This document shows, one piece after another, positions 25,844 through 34,560 of a stretch of DNA of 64,000 bases. How positions within the stretch are numbered: the stretch's first letter is position 1; each line of letters starts with the position of its first letter. Made by a program: the position numbers and the translations under genes. The notes under the pieces were generated by a model. That model searched no databases, had not been told where the DNA came from, and saw nothing but the letters and a program-made list of their open reading frames with translations. The stretch covers positions 1-64,000 of the forward strand of contig NZ_JBATXG010000015.1 in assembly GCF_049673105.1 (NCBI RefSeq), written 5' to 3'. The DNA comes from Castellaniella sp049673105. GTDB taxonomy: Bacteria; Pseudomonadota; Gammaproteobacteria; Burkholderiales; Burkholderiaceae_B.

Positions 25844-27199
25844 ATGACTTCTTCCGCGAATGCGCCGGCGACCCGCAGGGTCCTGACCGGCATCACCACG
25901 TCCGGTACGCCGCACCTGGGCAATTATGCCGGGGCCATCCGTCCGGCCATCCAGTCCAGCACCGAAGCCGGGGTGGACGCGTTCTTTTTCCTGGCGGATT
26001 TCCATGCCTTGATCAAGTGCGCCGATCCGGCCCGGGTGGCGCAGTCGCGCATGGAGATCGCCGCCACCTGGATCGCGGGGGGATTGGATACGGATCGCGT
26101 GACGTTCTACCGCCAGTCCGATGTGCCGGAAATCCCGGAACTGTGCTGGATGTTGACCTGCGTGACGGCCAAAGGCCTGATGAACCGCGCGCATGCCTAC
26201 AAGGCATCGGTCGACGCCAATGTGCTCAAGGGTGTCGACCCGGACGACGGCGTAACCATGGGGCTGTTTTCCTACCCGGTGCTGATGGCGGCGGACATCC
26301 TGATGTTCAATGCCCATCGGGTGCCGGTGGGGCGCGATCAGGTGCAGCATCTGGAAATGGCGCGCGATATCGCCCAGCGTTTCAATCACCTGTATGGCCG
26401 GGGGCGGGACCTATTCGTCCTGCCCGAGGTCCAGATCGACGAGGATGTCGCCACGCTGCCCGGCCTGGACGGGCGCAAGATGTCCAAGAGCTACAACAAC
26501 ACGATTCCCTTGTTCGAGGGCGGCGCCAAGGCCTTGAAGGCCGCCGTGGCGCAGATCGTCACGGATTCGCGGCTGCCCGGAGAACCCAAGGACGCCGAGG
26601 GTTCGCACCTGTTCACCCTGTACCGGGCGTTTGCCACGGCGCAGCAGGCGGCGGATTTTCGGGCTGCTTTGGAAGGCGGGCTGGGCTGGGGCGATGCCAA
26701 ACAGGCGCTGTGTGAACAGATCGAAGCGCAGATCGGTCCCATGCGGGCGCGGTACGCCGATCTGATGGCGCACCCCGATCGCATCGAAGCCGTTTTGCAG
26801 GCGGGGGCTGAAAAAGCGCGACGCGCGGCAGTGCCGTTCATGGACCAGTTGCGCGAAGCAGTCGGTTTGCGCCAGCCGGCGGCCGCATCCAGCAAGGCCG
26901 GCGCGTCTACCGCCAAGGCCGCCAAAGCGCGCCTGGTGTCTTTCCGCGACGAGGACGGCAAATTCCGCCAGCGCCTGTTTGCTGCCGATGGCGCGGAACT
27001 GCTGCTGTCGGAACCCTTCGGCGATCCAAAGGTCCTGAACAGCCTGAGCCGGTCTTTTGTCGGTCATGACCTGACCCTGCTGCCGGCAGGGCCCGATGGC
27101 GTAGTCAGTCTGGAATCGAACAGCCTGCGCTGGGCGCGCTGTCCGGTCAAGCAGGTCGGCGCCGTGCAGGAAGCGCTGGAACAGGCGCTGGGAAGCTAA
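25844..27199 (+). CDS. trpS: tryptophanyl-tRNA synthetase with C-terminal extension
   Basis: 451 residues from ATG 25844; in-frame starts at 25820 (GTG) and 25838 (ATG) are also possible and none has a strong ribosome site. Class I signatures: the HIGH equivalent TPHLGNYAG and DGRKMSKSYNNTIP. Charges tRNA-Trp. The usual compact bacterial enzyme is about 330-340 residues; here the catalytic and anticodon regions end near residue 345, and a linker rich in Ala/Ser leads to a further ~85-residue domain (LVSFRDEDGKFRQRLF...EALEQAL). I do not recognise that domain as functional in tRNA binding. Confidence 0.93.
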   Translation: MTSSANAPATRRVLTGITTSGTPHLGNYAGAIRPAIQSSTEAGVDAFFFLADFHALIKCADPARVAQSRMEIAATWIAGGLDTDRVTFYRQSDVPEIPELCWMLTCVTAKGLMNRAHAYKASVDANVLKGVDPDDGVTMGLFSYPVLMAADILMFNAHRVPVGRDQVQHLEMARDIAQRFNHLYGRGRDLFVLPEVQIDEDVATLPGLDGRKMSKSYNNTIPLFEGGAKALKAAVAQIVTDSRLPGEPKDAEGSHLFTLYRAFATAQQAADFRAALEGGLGWGDAKQALCEQIEAQIGPMRARYADLMAHPDRIEAVLQAGAEKARRAAVPFMDQLREAVGLRQPAAASSKAGASTAKAAKARLVSFRDEDGKFRQRLFAADGAELLLSEPFGDPKVLNSLSRSFVGHDLTLLPAGPDGVVSLESNSLRWARCPVKQVGAVQEALEQALGS

Positions 27200-27235
27200 G
27201 GCGCTTCCCGCCTGCGCCACGCCAAGGCGCCCCGT

Positions 27236-28090
27236 TCAGGCGGTTTGGCCGTTGGGTTTGGCCTGCGTCATCTTGGCTGCCGCGCGACCGCGCAGCCATT
27301 CCAGCACCAGCAACAGCGCGGTGGAAAACAGGATCAGGATGGTCGCGACGGCGGCGATGATGGGGCTGATGTTTTCGCGGATGCCGGTGAACATCTGGCG
27401 CGGCAGCGTGACCTGCTCGGGGCCGGCCAGGAACAGCGTGATCACGATTTCGTCAAAGGCCGTGGCAAAGGCGAACAGGGCGCCGGCGATTACGCCGGGC
27501 GCGATGATGGGCAGCGTGACGCGGAAAAACGTGCGCACAGGACCGGCGCCCAGGCTATAGCTGGCGCGCAGCAGATTGGAGTCGAAACCCTGCAGGGTGG
27601 CCGATACCGTGGTGACGACGAAAGGCGCGCCAATCGCGGCCAGCGCCAGGATCAGGCCGGCGTAGCTATTGACCAGACCGTAGGGCGCGAAAAACAGATA
27701 GATGCCCAGGCCGGTGACGACCAGCGGTACGATCATCGGTGAAATCAAGATCGACATCAGCAGGCCCTTGCCGCGAAAATTCGTGCGGTGCAGGCCGGCA
27801 GCCGCCAGCGTGCCCAGTACGGTGGCCAGCACCGTGGCGGCAGGGGCCACGATGAAGCTGTTGGTGGTGGCCCTGGCCCATTCGTCGGACTGGAACAGGG
27901 CCGTATACCAGCGCAGGGAAAAGCCGTCGATCGGGTAGAGCAGCATCGAACCCTGGTTGAACGACAGGGGGATGATGACCAGGACCGGCAGCAGCAGAAA
28001 CAGCAGGATCAGCACACACAGAATGCGCAACGCGTAATGCCAGACTCGTTCGGTCAGGGATAGATAAGGTGGGAATTCCGGGTTGAACAT
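27236..28090 (-). CDS. ABC importer permease, PotC type
   Basis: 284 residues, six predicted membrane spans starting about residue 15. The EAA loop LLRASYSLGAGPVRTFFRVTLPIIAPGVIAG identifies a binding-protein-dependent importer permease of the polyamine/iron/GABA-like family. It pairs with the other permease encoded upstream to form the channel driven by the ATPase encoded at 30544-31635. Last gene of the cluster; a strong stem-loop lies between it and the preceding permease gene. Substrate by context: a polyamine or omega-amino acid. Confidence 0.9.
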   Translation of the reverse strand: MFNPEFPPYLSLTERVWHYALRILCVLILLFLLLPVLVIIPLSFNQGSMLLYPIDGFSLRWYTALFQSDEWARATTNSFIVAPAATVLATVLGTLAAAGLHRTNFRGKGLLMSILISPMIVPLVVTGLGIYLFFAPYGLVNSYAGLILALAAIGAPFVVTTVSATLQGFDSNLLRASYSLGAGPVRTFFRVTLPIIAPGVIAGALFAFATAFDEIVITLFLAGPEQVTLPRQMFTGIRENISPIIAAVATILILFSTALLLVLEWLRGRAAAKMTQAKPNGQTA

Positions 28091-28114
28091 GATCGTCCTT
28101 CAGGCCTTCAAAGA

Positions 28115-28148
28115 GGAACCGCAAGACGGCTGCGGCCGTGGCGGTTCC
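28115..28148 (-). other. intercistronic stem-loop between the two permease genes
   Basis: GGAACCGC (28115-28122) pairs with GCGGTTCC (28141-28148), and inside it ACGGC (28126-28130) pairs with GCCGT (28135-28139). It fills most of the 77-base gap. Without a T-tract it is probably an mRNA stability or partial-termination element. Confidence 0.6.
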
Positions 28149-28167
28149 GATGTTCGGGGTCCGTGTA

Positions 28168-29403
28168 TTAATTCAGGGCTAGTTCCTTGCCGGAAACCCT
28201 GCGGTACAGCGCATAGAGCACGAGCGTGCCTGCCAGCAGGATCAAGCCCAGCGCGCTGGCCATGCCCCAGTTGATGGTCTGGTTGGTGAAATAGGCCACG
28301 TAGTAGCTGATCATCTGGTCGGCTGCGCCGCCCAGCAGGGCTGGGGTGATGTAGTAGCCGATGGAAATGATGAACACCAGCAGGGATCCGGCAGCGATGC
28401 CGGGGTAGGTCTGCGGCACGTAGATGCGCCAGAACGCGGCGAAGGGATGGCTGCCCAGAGAGATCGCAGCCCGTTGATAGGTGGACGGCACCGACTGCAT
28501 GACGCTGTACAGGGGCAGCACCATGAAGGGCAACAGGATGTGAACCATGGCGATGTAGACGCCCAGGCGGTTGAACAGCAGAGGCAGCGGCTGGTCGATC
28601 AGCCCCAGTTCGCTCAGGGCGCTGTTGATCAGGCCCTCGCGCTGCAGCAGCACTACCCAGGCGGCGATGCGCACCAGCACGGATGTCCAGAAGGGGATCA
28701 GGATGCAGATCAGGACCAGGTTGGCGCGGCGCTTGGGCAGGCGCGTGATCCAGTAGGCCAGGGGGTAACCCAGGAGCAGCGCCGCCAGGGTGACGATGGC
28801 GCTGATCTCGAAGGTGCGGGAAAAGATTTCCTGGAAGGCCGATGTGTTTGGCGGAACCGACACGATGCTGCCCTTGGCGTTCAGCTTCAGATCCAGAGAG
28901 GACAGCAGGTAGTAAGGCGTCCAGGAGGTGTCATTGCTGGCGATGACGGCCCAGTAGGCGGGGTCGGCCCAGCGTTCGTCCAGATCGATCAGTCGTGCGC
29001 GGGCATCGGCGGCATCGGCGGCGGGGAAAGGCAGGCGGCGCAGCGTCTTGAAGATCAGCGAGCGATATCCGGAAATTTCATAATTCAGCCGGCGCGCCAG
29101 TTCACCGGCGGCGGGGGTGCTTTTGGCATTGCCCAGGTCATGCGCCAGAGCCTGGTAGGCGGTGTCCGGCGGTTGGCCGGCGCCGTCCCAGTCGGCCAGG
29201 GCTTGTAGCGTGTGAGGCAGGGTGTTGATGACTTCGGGGTTGTCGGCGGCCCGGGTCAGCAGCGATGCGATGGGGATGATGAAGATGACCAACAGGAAAA
29301 CGGCCAAGGGGCCGACCAGCAGCATTGCGCGCCAGGTTTTCTTCCGCTGGGCGGTTTGCATCGAGCGCCGGATGGCGGCGGGGTCGTCTAAGGTCGTATC
29401 CAT
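28168..29403 (-). CDS. ABC importer permease, PotB type, with large extracytoplasmic insertion
   Basis: 411 residues, against roughly 280-310 for ordinary PotB proteins. The first span is at about 27-50; residues about 51-195 form a long polar region (ADNPEVINTLPHTLQALADWDG...) before the second span near 200. The remaining five spans and the EAA loop (RAAISLGSHPFAAFWRIYVPQTYPGIAAG) are normal. By topology the insertion faces the periplasm, where it could touch the binding protein. The extended form is, as far as I recall, a recognised branch in this family. Partner of the permease encoded downstream. Confidence 0.9.
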   Translation of the reverse strand: MDTTLDDPAAIRRSMQTAQRKKTWRAMLLVGPLAVFLLVIFIIPIASLLTRAADNPEVINTLPHTLQALADWDGAGQPPDTAYQALAHDLGNAKSTPAAGELARRLNYEISGYRSLIFKTLRRLPFPAADAADARARLIDLDERWADPAYWAVIASNDTSWTPYYLLSSLDLKLNAKGSIVSVPPNTSAFQEIFSRTFEISAIVTLAALLLGYPLAYWITRLPKRRANLVLICILIPFWTSVLVRIAAWVVLLQREGLINSALSELGLIDQPLPLLFNRLGVYIAMVHILLPFMVLPLYSVMQSVPSTYQRAAISLGSHPFAAFWRIYVPQTYPGIAAGSLLVFIISIGYYITPALLGGAADQMISYYVAYFTNQTINWGMASALGLILLAGTLVLYALYRRVSGKELALN

Positions 29404-29428
29404 GGCAGTATCCAGACGTTAGAGCGAA

Positions 29429-29452
29429 CGGGATGGCCCGAAGGCCATCCCG
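29429..29452 (-). other. stem-loop after the binding-protein gene
   Basis: CGGGATGGCC-CGAA-GGCCATCCCG: a perfect 10-bp stem closed by a tetraloop, ten bases after the binding-protein stop and before the permease gene. Such structures typically let the binding protein be made in excess over the membrane subunits by blocking 3' exonucleases or causing partial termination. Confidence 0.75.
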
Positions 29453-29461
29453 CGCGTAGGA

Positions 29462-30505
29462 TCAGCGGGCGGCCCAGGCCGTGAAGCGCTGTTCGAGTTC
29501 TTCGCCGTGATCGGTCCAGAATTCGATGCTGTTGAACAAGGCGTTACGGGCGTTGGCCGGTGAATTAGGCACATTGGCCAGGACGTCCGGGCTGAGCTTG
29601 CCGATGGCTTGTTTGCTGACAGGGCCGTAGGCAATCTGCTGCGAATAGGCCGCCTGTGCGTCGGGCGAGCTGGCGTAGCGGATGAACTCGATCGCTTGTT
29701 CCTTATTGGGGGAGCCGGCGGGGATGACCCAGTAGTCAAAGTCGTAGACGCTTTGGTTCCAGACGACCTTCAGGGGCTGGCCTTCGCGCTGTGCGGCGTC
29801 GATGCGTCCGTTATAGGCGGCTGACATCACCACGTCGCCGGCTGACAGCATCTGCGGCGGCTGAGCGCCGGCTTCCCACCATTGGATATGGGGCTTGAGT
29901 TCGTCGAGCTTCTTGAAGGCGCGGTCCACGCCTTCGGGGGTCGACAGGACTTTGTAGACCTGATCTGTCGGCACGCCGTCGGCCATCAGCGCGAATTCCA
30001 CGTTGTAGTGGGCGCCCTTGCGCAGCCCGCGCTTGCCGGGGAATTTCTGCACATCCCAGAAGTCGGCCCAGCCTGTGGGCGCGGTTTTGAGCTTGTCCGC
30101 GTTGTAGGCCAGCGCCGTGGACCAGACGAAGGTGCCCACGCCACAGTACATCAAGGCGCCGCGCACCATATCGCCCTTGTCCAGGATGGAGCCCCAGTCG
30201 ATGTCTTCATACAGGCCTTCGTCACAGCCGCGGCCCAGATCGCCGGTTTCGACTTCGACGGCGTCCCAGACGACGTTGTTGGACTGGACCATGGCCTTGA
30301 CCTTGGCCTGTTCGCCGTTATAGGCCACGGGGATGACCTTTTTGCCGGTGCTCTTTTCGAAGGGCTGGATGAATGCCGCGTTCTGAGCATCGCCGTTGGC
30401 GCCGCCGAAGTTGACCACGGTCAGGTCGCGCGCCTGGGACGGCGCCTGGAACAGCGCCAGCGGGACGGTGACGGCCAGCGCCGTCAAAAGCGGGGTTTTT
30501 TTCAT
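29462..30505 (-). CDS. periplasmic binding protein of a polyamine/GABA-type ABC importer
   Basis: 347 residues with a Sec signal peptide (MKKTPLLTALAVTVPLALFQAPSQA, cleavage before Arg26). LTVVNFGGANGDAQNAAFIQPFEKSTGKKVIPVAYNGEQAKVKAMV and YDFDYWVIPAGSPNKEQAIEFIRYASSPDAQ place it in the PotD/YdcS-like solute-binding family. Co-encoded with an ATPase, two permeases and a 4-aminobutyrate-type aminotransferase, which points to putrescine, spermidine, GABA or 5-aminovalerate. GGTGTCTCCTGTG-type gap upstream holds an AGGAGAC ribosome site. Exact ligand cannot be read from sequence. Confidence 0.9.
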   Translation of the reverse strand: MKKTPLLTALAVTVPLALFQAPSQARDLTVVNFGGANGDAQNAAFIQPFEKSTGKKVIPVAYNGEQAKVKAMVQSNNVVWDAVEVETGDLGRGCDEGLYEDIDWGSILDKGDMVRGALMYCGVGTFVWSTALAYNADKLKTAPTGWADFWDVQKFPGKRGLRKGAHYNVEFALMADGVPTDQVYKVLSTPEGVDRAFKKLDELKPHIQWWEAGAQPPQMLSAGDVVMSAAYNGRIDAAQREGQPLKVVWNQSVYDFDYWVIPAGSPNKEQAIEFIRYASSPDAQAAYSQQIAYGPVSKQAIGKLSPDVLANVPNSPANARNALFNSIEFWTDHGEELEQRFTAWAAR

Positions 30506-30543
30506 GAGGTGTCTCCTGTGTTATGAGTATGGCGTGTAAGGCG

Positions 30544-31635
30544 TTAGGGATGGAAAACACGGACGTGCTCGGGATCGATCCGCAGGGGGATGCGGGCGCC
30601 CTGTGTATGCTTCCCGGCGTCCGCGGCCAGGGGCATTTTGACGAAAAACGTGTCGCTGTCGCCCAGGCGGCAGCGCAGGCGGACATGGTCGCCGAAATAG
30701 ACTTCATCGACGGCGTGGGCGTCGAAGCGGTTCGGGCCATCGCTGTCATCGGGCAGGATGCGTTCGGGACGCATGGCGATGACGCAGGGGCTGCCGGTTT
30801 GCAAGCCCTGGACGTTCAGGCCGCGCAAACGCGGACCTCCGACGACTTCCACCTCGCACCAGTCGCCGTCCTGGGCGCGCACGGTGCCGGGGAATTGGTT
30901 GCTGTCGCCCACGAATCCCGCCACGAAGCGGTTGCAGGGCGATTCGTAGAGTTCGTCGGCGCTGCAGACTTGCTGAATGATGCCCTGGTTGAAGACCGCG
31001 ATGCGGTTGCTCATGGTCAGGGCTTCGCTCTGGTCGTGGGTGACGTAGACGAACGTGATGCCCAGTTTCCGGTGCAGGGCTTTGAGTTCCAGTTGCATGT
31101 GTTCGCGCAGCTGCTTGTCCAGAGCGCCCAGCGGTTCGTCCATGAGCACGATCTTGGGTTCGAAGACCAGGGCGCGCGCCAGCGCGATACGCTGCTGCTG
31201 GCCGCCGGACAGCTGAGCGGGATAGCGTTTGGCGAAATCCTGCATCTGCACCATGGACAAGGCATCGTGGATGCGTTGCGCTCGTTGCGAGGCCGGTACC
31301 TTGCGGACTTTCAGCGGATATTCCAGATTGCGTTCCACCGTCATGTGGGGGAATAGCGCATAGTTCTGAAACACCATGCCCAGATTGCGGTGATGAGGCG
31401 GCACGTCATTGAGACGGCGGCCTTCCAGCAGGATATCCCCCTGGGTCGGGGACTCGAAGCCGGCGAGCATCATCAGACAGGTGGTCTTGCCGGACCCGGA
31501 CGGACCGAGCAGGGACAGGAATTCGCCGGGGTAGATATCGAGATTGAGATCCCGGACGACCAGATGACTTCCGTCATAGGATTTCTGGACGCCCTGGAAT
31601 CGGACCAGGGGTTCGGGGGTGGAAACAGCGGACAT
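30544..31635 (-). CDS. ATPase of a polyamine/GABA-type ABC importer (PotA-like)
   Basis: 363 residues from the ATG at 31635 (MSAVSTPEPLVRFQGVQKSYDG); an upstream in-frame start at 31695 would overlap the aminotransferase gene. Walker A GPSGSGKTT, Q-loop VFQNYALFPHMT, signature LSGGQQQRIALARAL, Walker B IVLMDEPLGALD and switch His in THDQSEA are intact. The C-terminal TOBE-like domain (about 280-363) is typical of PotA. Energises uptake through the two permeases encoded downstream. Confidence 0.93.
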   Translation of the reverse strand: MSAVSTPEPLVRFQGVQKSYDGSHLVVRDLNLDIYPGEFLSLLGPSGSGKTTCLMMLAGFESPTQGDILLEGRRLNDVPPHHRNLGMVFQNYALFPHMTVERNLEYPLKVRKVPASQRAQRIHDALSMVQMQDFAKRYPAQLSGGQQQRIALARALVFEPKIVLMDEPLGALDKQLREHMQLELKALHRKLGITFVYVTHDQSEALTMSNRIAVFNQGIIQQVCSADELYESPCNRFVAGFVGDSNQFPGTVRAQDGDWCEVEVVGGPRLRGLNVQGLQTGSPCVIAMRPERILPDDSDGPNRFDAHAVDEVYFGDHVRLRCRLGDSDTFFVKMPLAADAGKHTQGARIPLRIDPEHVRVFHP

Positions 31636-31672
31636 CAGGGGTGGTCTCCGAAGTCGGGTGATCGGGATGGCA

Positions 31673-32941
31673 TCAGGCGGGATCGGCCATGGCATCCATC
31701 AGGATAGCCAGACCTTCGTCCAAGATGCCATCCGGAATTGTCAGGGGAAACAGGAATCGGATGACGTGTCCATCGGCGCCGCAGGTCAGCAGGACCAGGC
31801 CACGTTCCAGGGCGCGCCGCTGGATGGCAGCAGCAGTCCCTGGGTCGGGACGACCGTCGGGGCGGCGGAATTCAGCCGCGACCATGGAGCCCAGACCGCG
31901 GATGTCGGCGATGCGGGGGTGTTTGCGGTCGGCCAGCGCCTGTTTCAGGCGCGTCCCCAGTGTATCCGCTCGAGCGATCAGCGCTTCGTCATCGATGATG
32001 TCCAACACCGCCAGTGCGGCTGCGATGGCCAGTGGATTGCCGGCGTAGGTGCCGCCCAACGACCCGCGTGGGGCGGCGTCCATCAGTTCGGCACGACCGC
32101 ACACGCCCGACAGCGGCATGCCGCCCGCCAGGCTTTTGGCCATGGTGATCAGATCGGGCGTGACGCCGGAGTGTTCGATGGCGAACATCTTGCCGGTGCG
32201 GGCGAAGCCGGTCTGCACTTCGTCGGCGATCAGCAGAATGCCGTGCTCGTCACAGCGCTGGCGCAGCGCCTGCAGCAATTCGGGGGGGGCGACGTTGAAG
32301 CCGCCTTCGCCCTGAACCGGTTCGATGACGATGGCGGCGACACGCTTCGGGCTGATGTCGGCCTTGAACAGCAGATCCAGCGCCTTCAGGGAATCCTGCA
32401 CGCTCACGCCTTCCAGGGGGCAGGGGAAGGGGATGTGGTAGACCTCGGCGGGCAAGGGGCCGAAGTCCTGCTTATAAGGAGCGACCTTGCCAGTCAGGGC
32501 CATCCCCATGAAGGTGCGGCCATGAAAGGCGCCGGAAAAGGCGATGACGCCGGTGCGGCCTGTGGCAGCGCGGGCGATTTTGACCGCATTTTCCAGCGCT
32601 TCGGCGCCGGTGGTGAAAAAGGCGGTCTTTTTGGCATGGTTGCCCGGCGTCAGGCGGTTGATGCGTTCGGCGAGTTCGACATACGAACCGTAGGGCGCGA
32701 CCTGAAAGGCGGTGTGGGTAAAGGCGTCCAGCTGGTGACGGATCGCCTGGACGATGCGGGGATGGCAGTGGCCGGTGTTGGCCACGGCGATGCCGGCGGC
32801 GAAATCGATATACCGTCGGCCTTCCACGTCCCATAGTTCCGCATTCAGGGCGCGGTGGGCGTAGAAGTCGCAGGTGATGCCGATGCCATTGGGGATGGCA
32901 GAATTTTTGCGCTGCTGCCAGTCCTGATTCAGGTCTGTCAT
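31673..32941 (-). CDS. gabT: 4-aminobutyrate-type aminotransferase (GabT/DavT)
   Basis: 422 residues from ATG 32941 with GGAGACAA upstream. Class III PLP-dependent transaminase: TTGAEALENAVKIARAATGR, FSGAFHGRTFMGMALTGK, ADEVQTGFARTGKMFAIEHSGVTPDL, PLP lysine in ITMAKSLAGGMPLSGV. GabT converts GABA plus 2-oxoglutarate to succinate semialdehyde; the same fold serves 5-aminovalerate (DavT). Nearby glutaryl-CoA genes make the 5-aminovalerate role worth considering. No succinate- or glutarate-semialdehyde dehydrogenase is in the window. First gene of the importer operon and divergent from a MocR regulator. Confidence 0.9.
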   Translation of the reverse strand: MTDLNQDWQQRKNSAIPNGIGITCDFYAHRALNAELWDVEGRRYIDFAAGIAVANTGHCHPRIVQAIRHQLDAFTHTAFQVAPYGSYVELAERINRLTPGNHAKKTAFFTTGAEALENAVKIARAATGRTGVIAFSGAFHGRTFMGMALTGKVAPYKQDFGPLPAEVYHIPFPCPLEGVSVQDSLKALDLLFKADISPKRVAAIVIEPVQGEGGFNVAPPELLQALRQRCDEHGILLIADEVQTGFARTGKMFAIEHSGVTPDLITMAKSLAGGMPLSGVCGRAELMDAAPRGSLGGTYAGNPLAIAAALAVLDIIDDEALIARADTLGTRLKQALADRKHPRIADIRGLGSMVAAEFRRPDGRPDPGTAAAIQRRALERGLVLLTCGADGHVIRFLFPLTIPDGILDEGLAILMDAMADPA

Positions 32942-32986
32942 GTTTGTCTCCGGGTAGGCGGGGTGTTTCCGCACTGATTTTTTTTC

Positions 32987-33012
32987 ACTATACTAATCTT
33001 TTGGTTTGTCAA
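32987..33012 (-). promoter_or_regulatory. candidate gabT promoter
   Basis: On the minus strand a perfect TTGACA (33007-33012) and TATAGT (32987-32992) are separated by only 14 bases, shorter than the normal 17. An activator-dependent promoter would fit. The MocR direct repeats lie immediately upstream. Confidence 0.45.
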
Positions 33013-33035
33013 ATAGATCCATTTAAATAAATCCA
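33011..33035. promoter_or_regulatory. candidate MocR/GabR direct-repeat operator
   Basis: AAATAGATCCA (33011-33021) and AAATAAATCCA (33025-33035) match at 10 of 11 positions and are spaced 14 bases start to start. GabR/MocR regulators bind direct repeats, upstream of the activated transaminase promoter and overlapping their own promoter, which is the arrangement here. Functional assignment is inference. Confidence 0.55.
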
Positions 33036-33046
33036 ATGGAGCCAAT

Positions 33047-34537
33047 TTGGAATCCTTTATTCTATCCGAGTGGTTGTTGCAACACTTCGATACCTCGTCT
33101 GATAGTCCTGCATATCGGCGTTTGTACCAGCTTATCTGTAGGGCCATTCTAGAGGGGCATCTCAGCGCCGGGGCGCGCTTGCCTTCATCGCGGGATCTGG
33201 CCGCCGATTTGGGGATTGCGCGCAATACGGTGCTGCAGGTGTATGACCAACTGGCCGAAGAAGGCTATGTGCACGCCGGTGTCGGGCGCGGCACCTATGT
33301 CCAGGACATCAGCCAGGATCTGCTCGAATCGCCGGCTGCCCAGAGCGATGCGCCCGATGCGGCGGCTGCCCACACGAACAGCGGCCATGATTTGTCGCGT
33401 CGCGGGCGAGGGCTGGTGTCGCGGCTGGGGTTCTCCAATCTGCAGACAGGCGCCTTCATGCCGGGGATTCCAGATGTGCGGGAATTTCCGTTGAAAACCT
33501 GGTCCAGGATTCAGAACCGCCTGTGGCGCAACGAGCCCTGGGATTTGATGCGCTATGCCCCCGCGGGGGGGTACGGCCCCGCGCGGCAGGCGATTTCGGA
33601 TTATCTGGGTAGCGTCCGCGCCGTGCGCAGTTCCGCCAAACAGGTCGTCATGACTACCGGCATTCACCAGGGGATCGATGTGGCGGCCCGGCTGTTGTGC
33701 GATCCGGGCGATACCGTCTGGATCGAAGAACCCGCCTATTGGGGCGTGCGCAACCTGCTGCTGACCGCCGGACTACGCCTGGTGCCGATCCGCGTCGACG
33801 ACGAGGGCATCTGGCCCCAGGAAGCCGAATACGCCCGCCCGCCACGCCTGATCGTCGTGGCGCCTTCGCACCAGTATCCGCTGGGCATGGTGATGAGCCT
33901 GGCCCGGCGGCGCATGCTGTTGGAATATGCGCGCCAGGTGTCCTGCTGGATCATCGAGGACGACTACGACAGCGAATTTCGCTACGGCACTCGACCGCTG
34001 GCGTCCCTGCAGGGCATGGACGAATCGGGGCGCGTGCTGTACGCGGGCAGCTTCAGCAAAACGCTGTGTCCCGGCCTCAGGGTCGGCTTCATGGTGGTGC
34101 CGGAATCCCTGGCGGACCCTTTTGCCAATGCCGTGGCAGAGCTGTTTCGGGAAGGCAACATGATGAATCACGCGGTGCTGGCCGAGTTCATCCGCGAAGG
34201 CCATCTGGCGCAGCATATCCGCCGTGTCCGACGCCGCTATGCCGAGCGCCGCGCCTGCCTGATTGACGAAATCGATCGGCACTTCGGCCAGACCCTGGAG
34301 ATCGTCGGCGGCGATGCCGGCCTGCATCTGATCCTGGCCTTGCCCGAAGGGGTGGATGACACGCTGGTAGTGCGCGACGCTTTGCAGCAAGGCGTGGTGA
34401 CGCGCGCCCTGAGCACCTATTACCTGGAACGGACACATGCCCGTCCCGGCCTCTTGCTGGGGTATGCCGGGGTCAGCCCGGAAGACATCCGGCCCGCCTT
34501 CGACACGCTTGCCCGCGTGGTCGGCGCTTATCTTTAA
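33047..34537 (+). CDS. MocR/GabR-family regulator (GntR helix fused to aminotransferase fold)
   Basis: 496 residues. Residues about 18-90 are a GntR winged helix (YRRLYQLICRAILEGHLSAGARLPSSRDLAADLGIARNTVLQVYDQLAEEGY). After a linker, residues about 130-496 are a fold-type I aminotransferase domain (GGYGPARQAISDYL, VVAPSHQYPLGMVMS, IIEDDYDSEFRY, PLP Lys in YAGSFSKTLCPGLRVGF). These proteins sense PLP adducts of amino compounds and typically activate an adjacent aminotransferase while repressing themselves. TTG start with GGAG at 33038. Lies between two aminotransferase genes. Confidence 0.93.
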   Translation: MESFILSEWLLQHFDTSSDSPAYRRLYQLICRAILEGHLSAGARLPSSRDLAADLGIARNTVLQVYDQLAEEGYVHAGVGRGTYVQDISQDLLESPAAQSDAPDAAAAHTNSGHDLSRRGRGLVSRLGFSNLQTGAFMPGIPDVREFPLKTWSRIQNRLWRNEPWDLMRYAPAGGYGPARQAISDYLGSVRAVRSSAKQVVMTTGIHQGIDVAARLLCDPGDTVWIEEPAYWGVRNLLLTAGLRLVPIRVDDEGIWPQEAEYARPPRLIVVAPSHQYPLGMVMSLARRRMLLEYARQVSCWIIEDDYDSEFRYGTRPLASLQGMDESGRVLYAGSFSKTLCPGLRVGFMVVPESLADPFANAVAELFREGNMMNHAVLAEFIREGHLAQHIRRVRRRYAERRACLIDEIDRHFGQTLEIVGGDAGLHLILALPEGVDDTLVVRDALQQGVVTRALSTYYLERTHARPGLLLGYAGVSPEDIRPAFDTLARVVGAYL

Positions 34538-34560
34538 CTTTGTTCCAAAAGGAATCCGTG

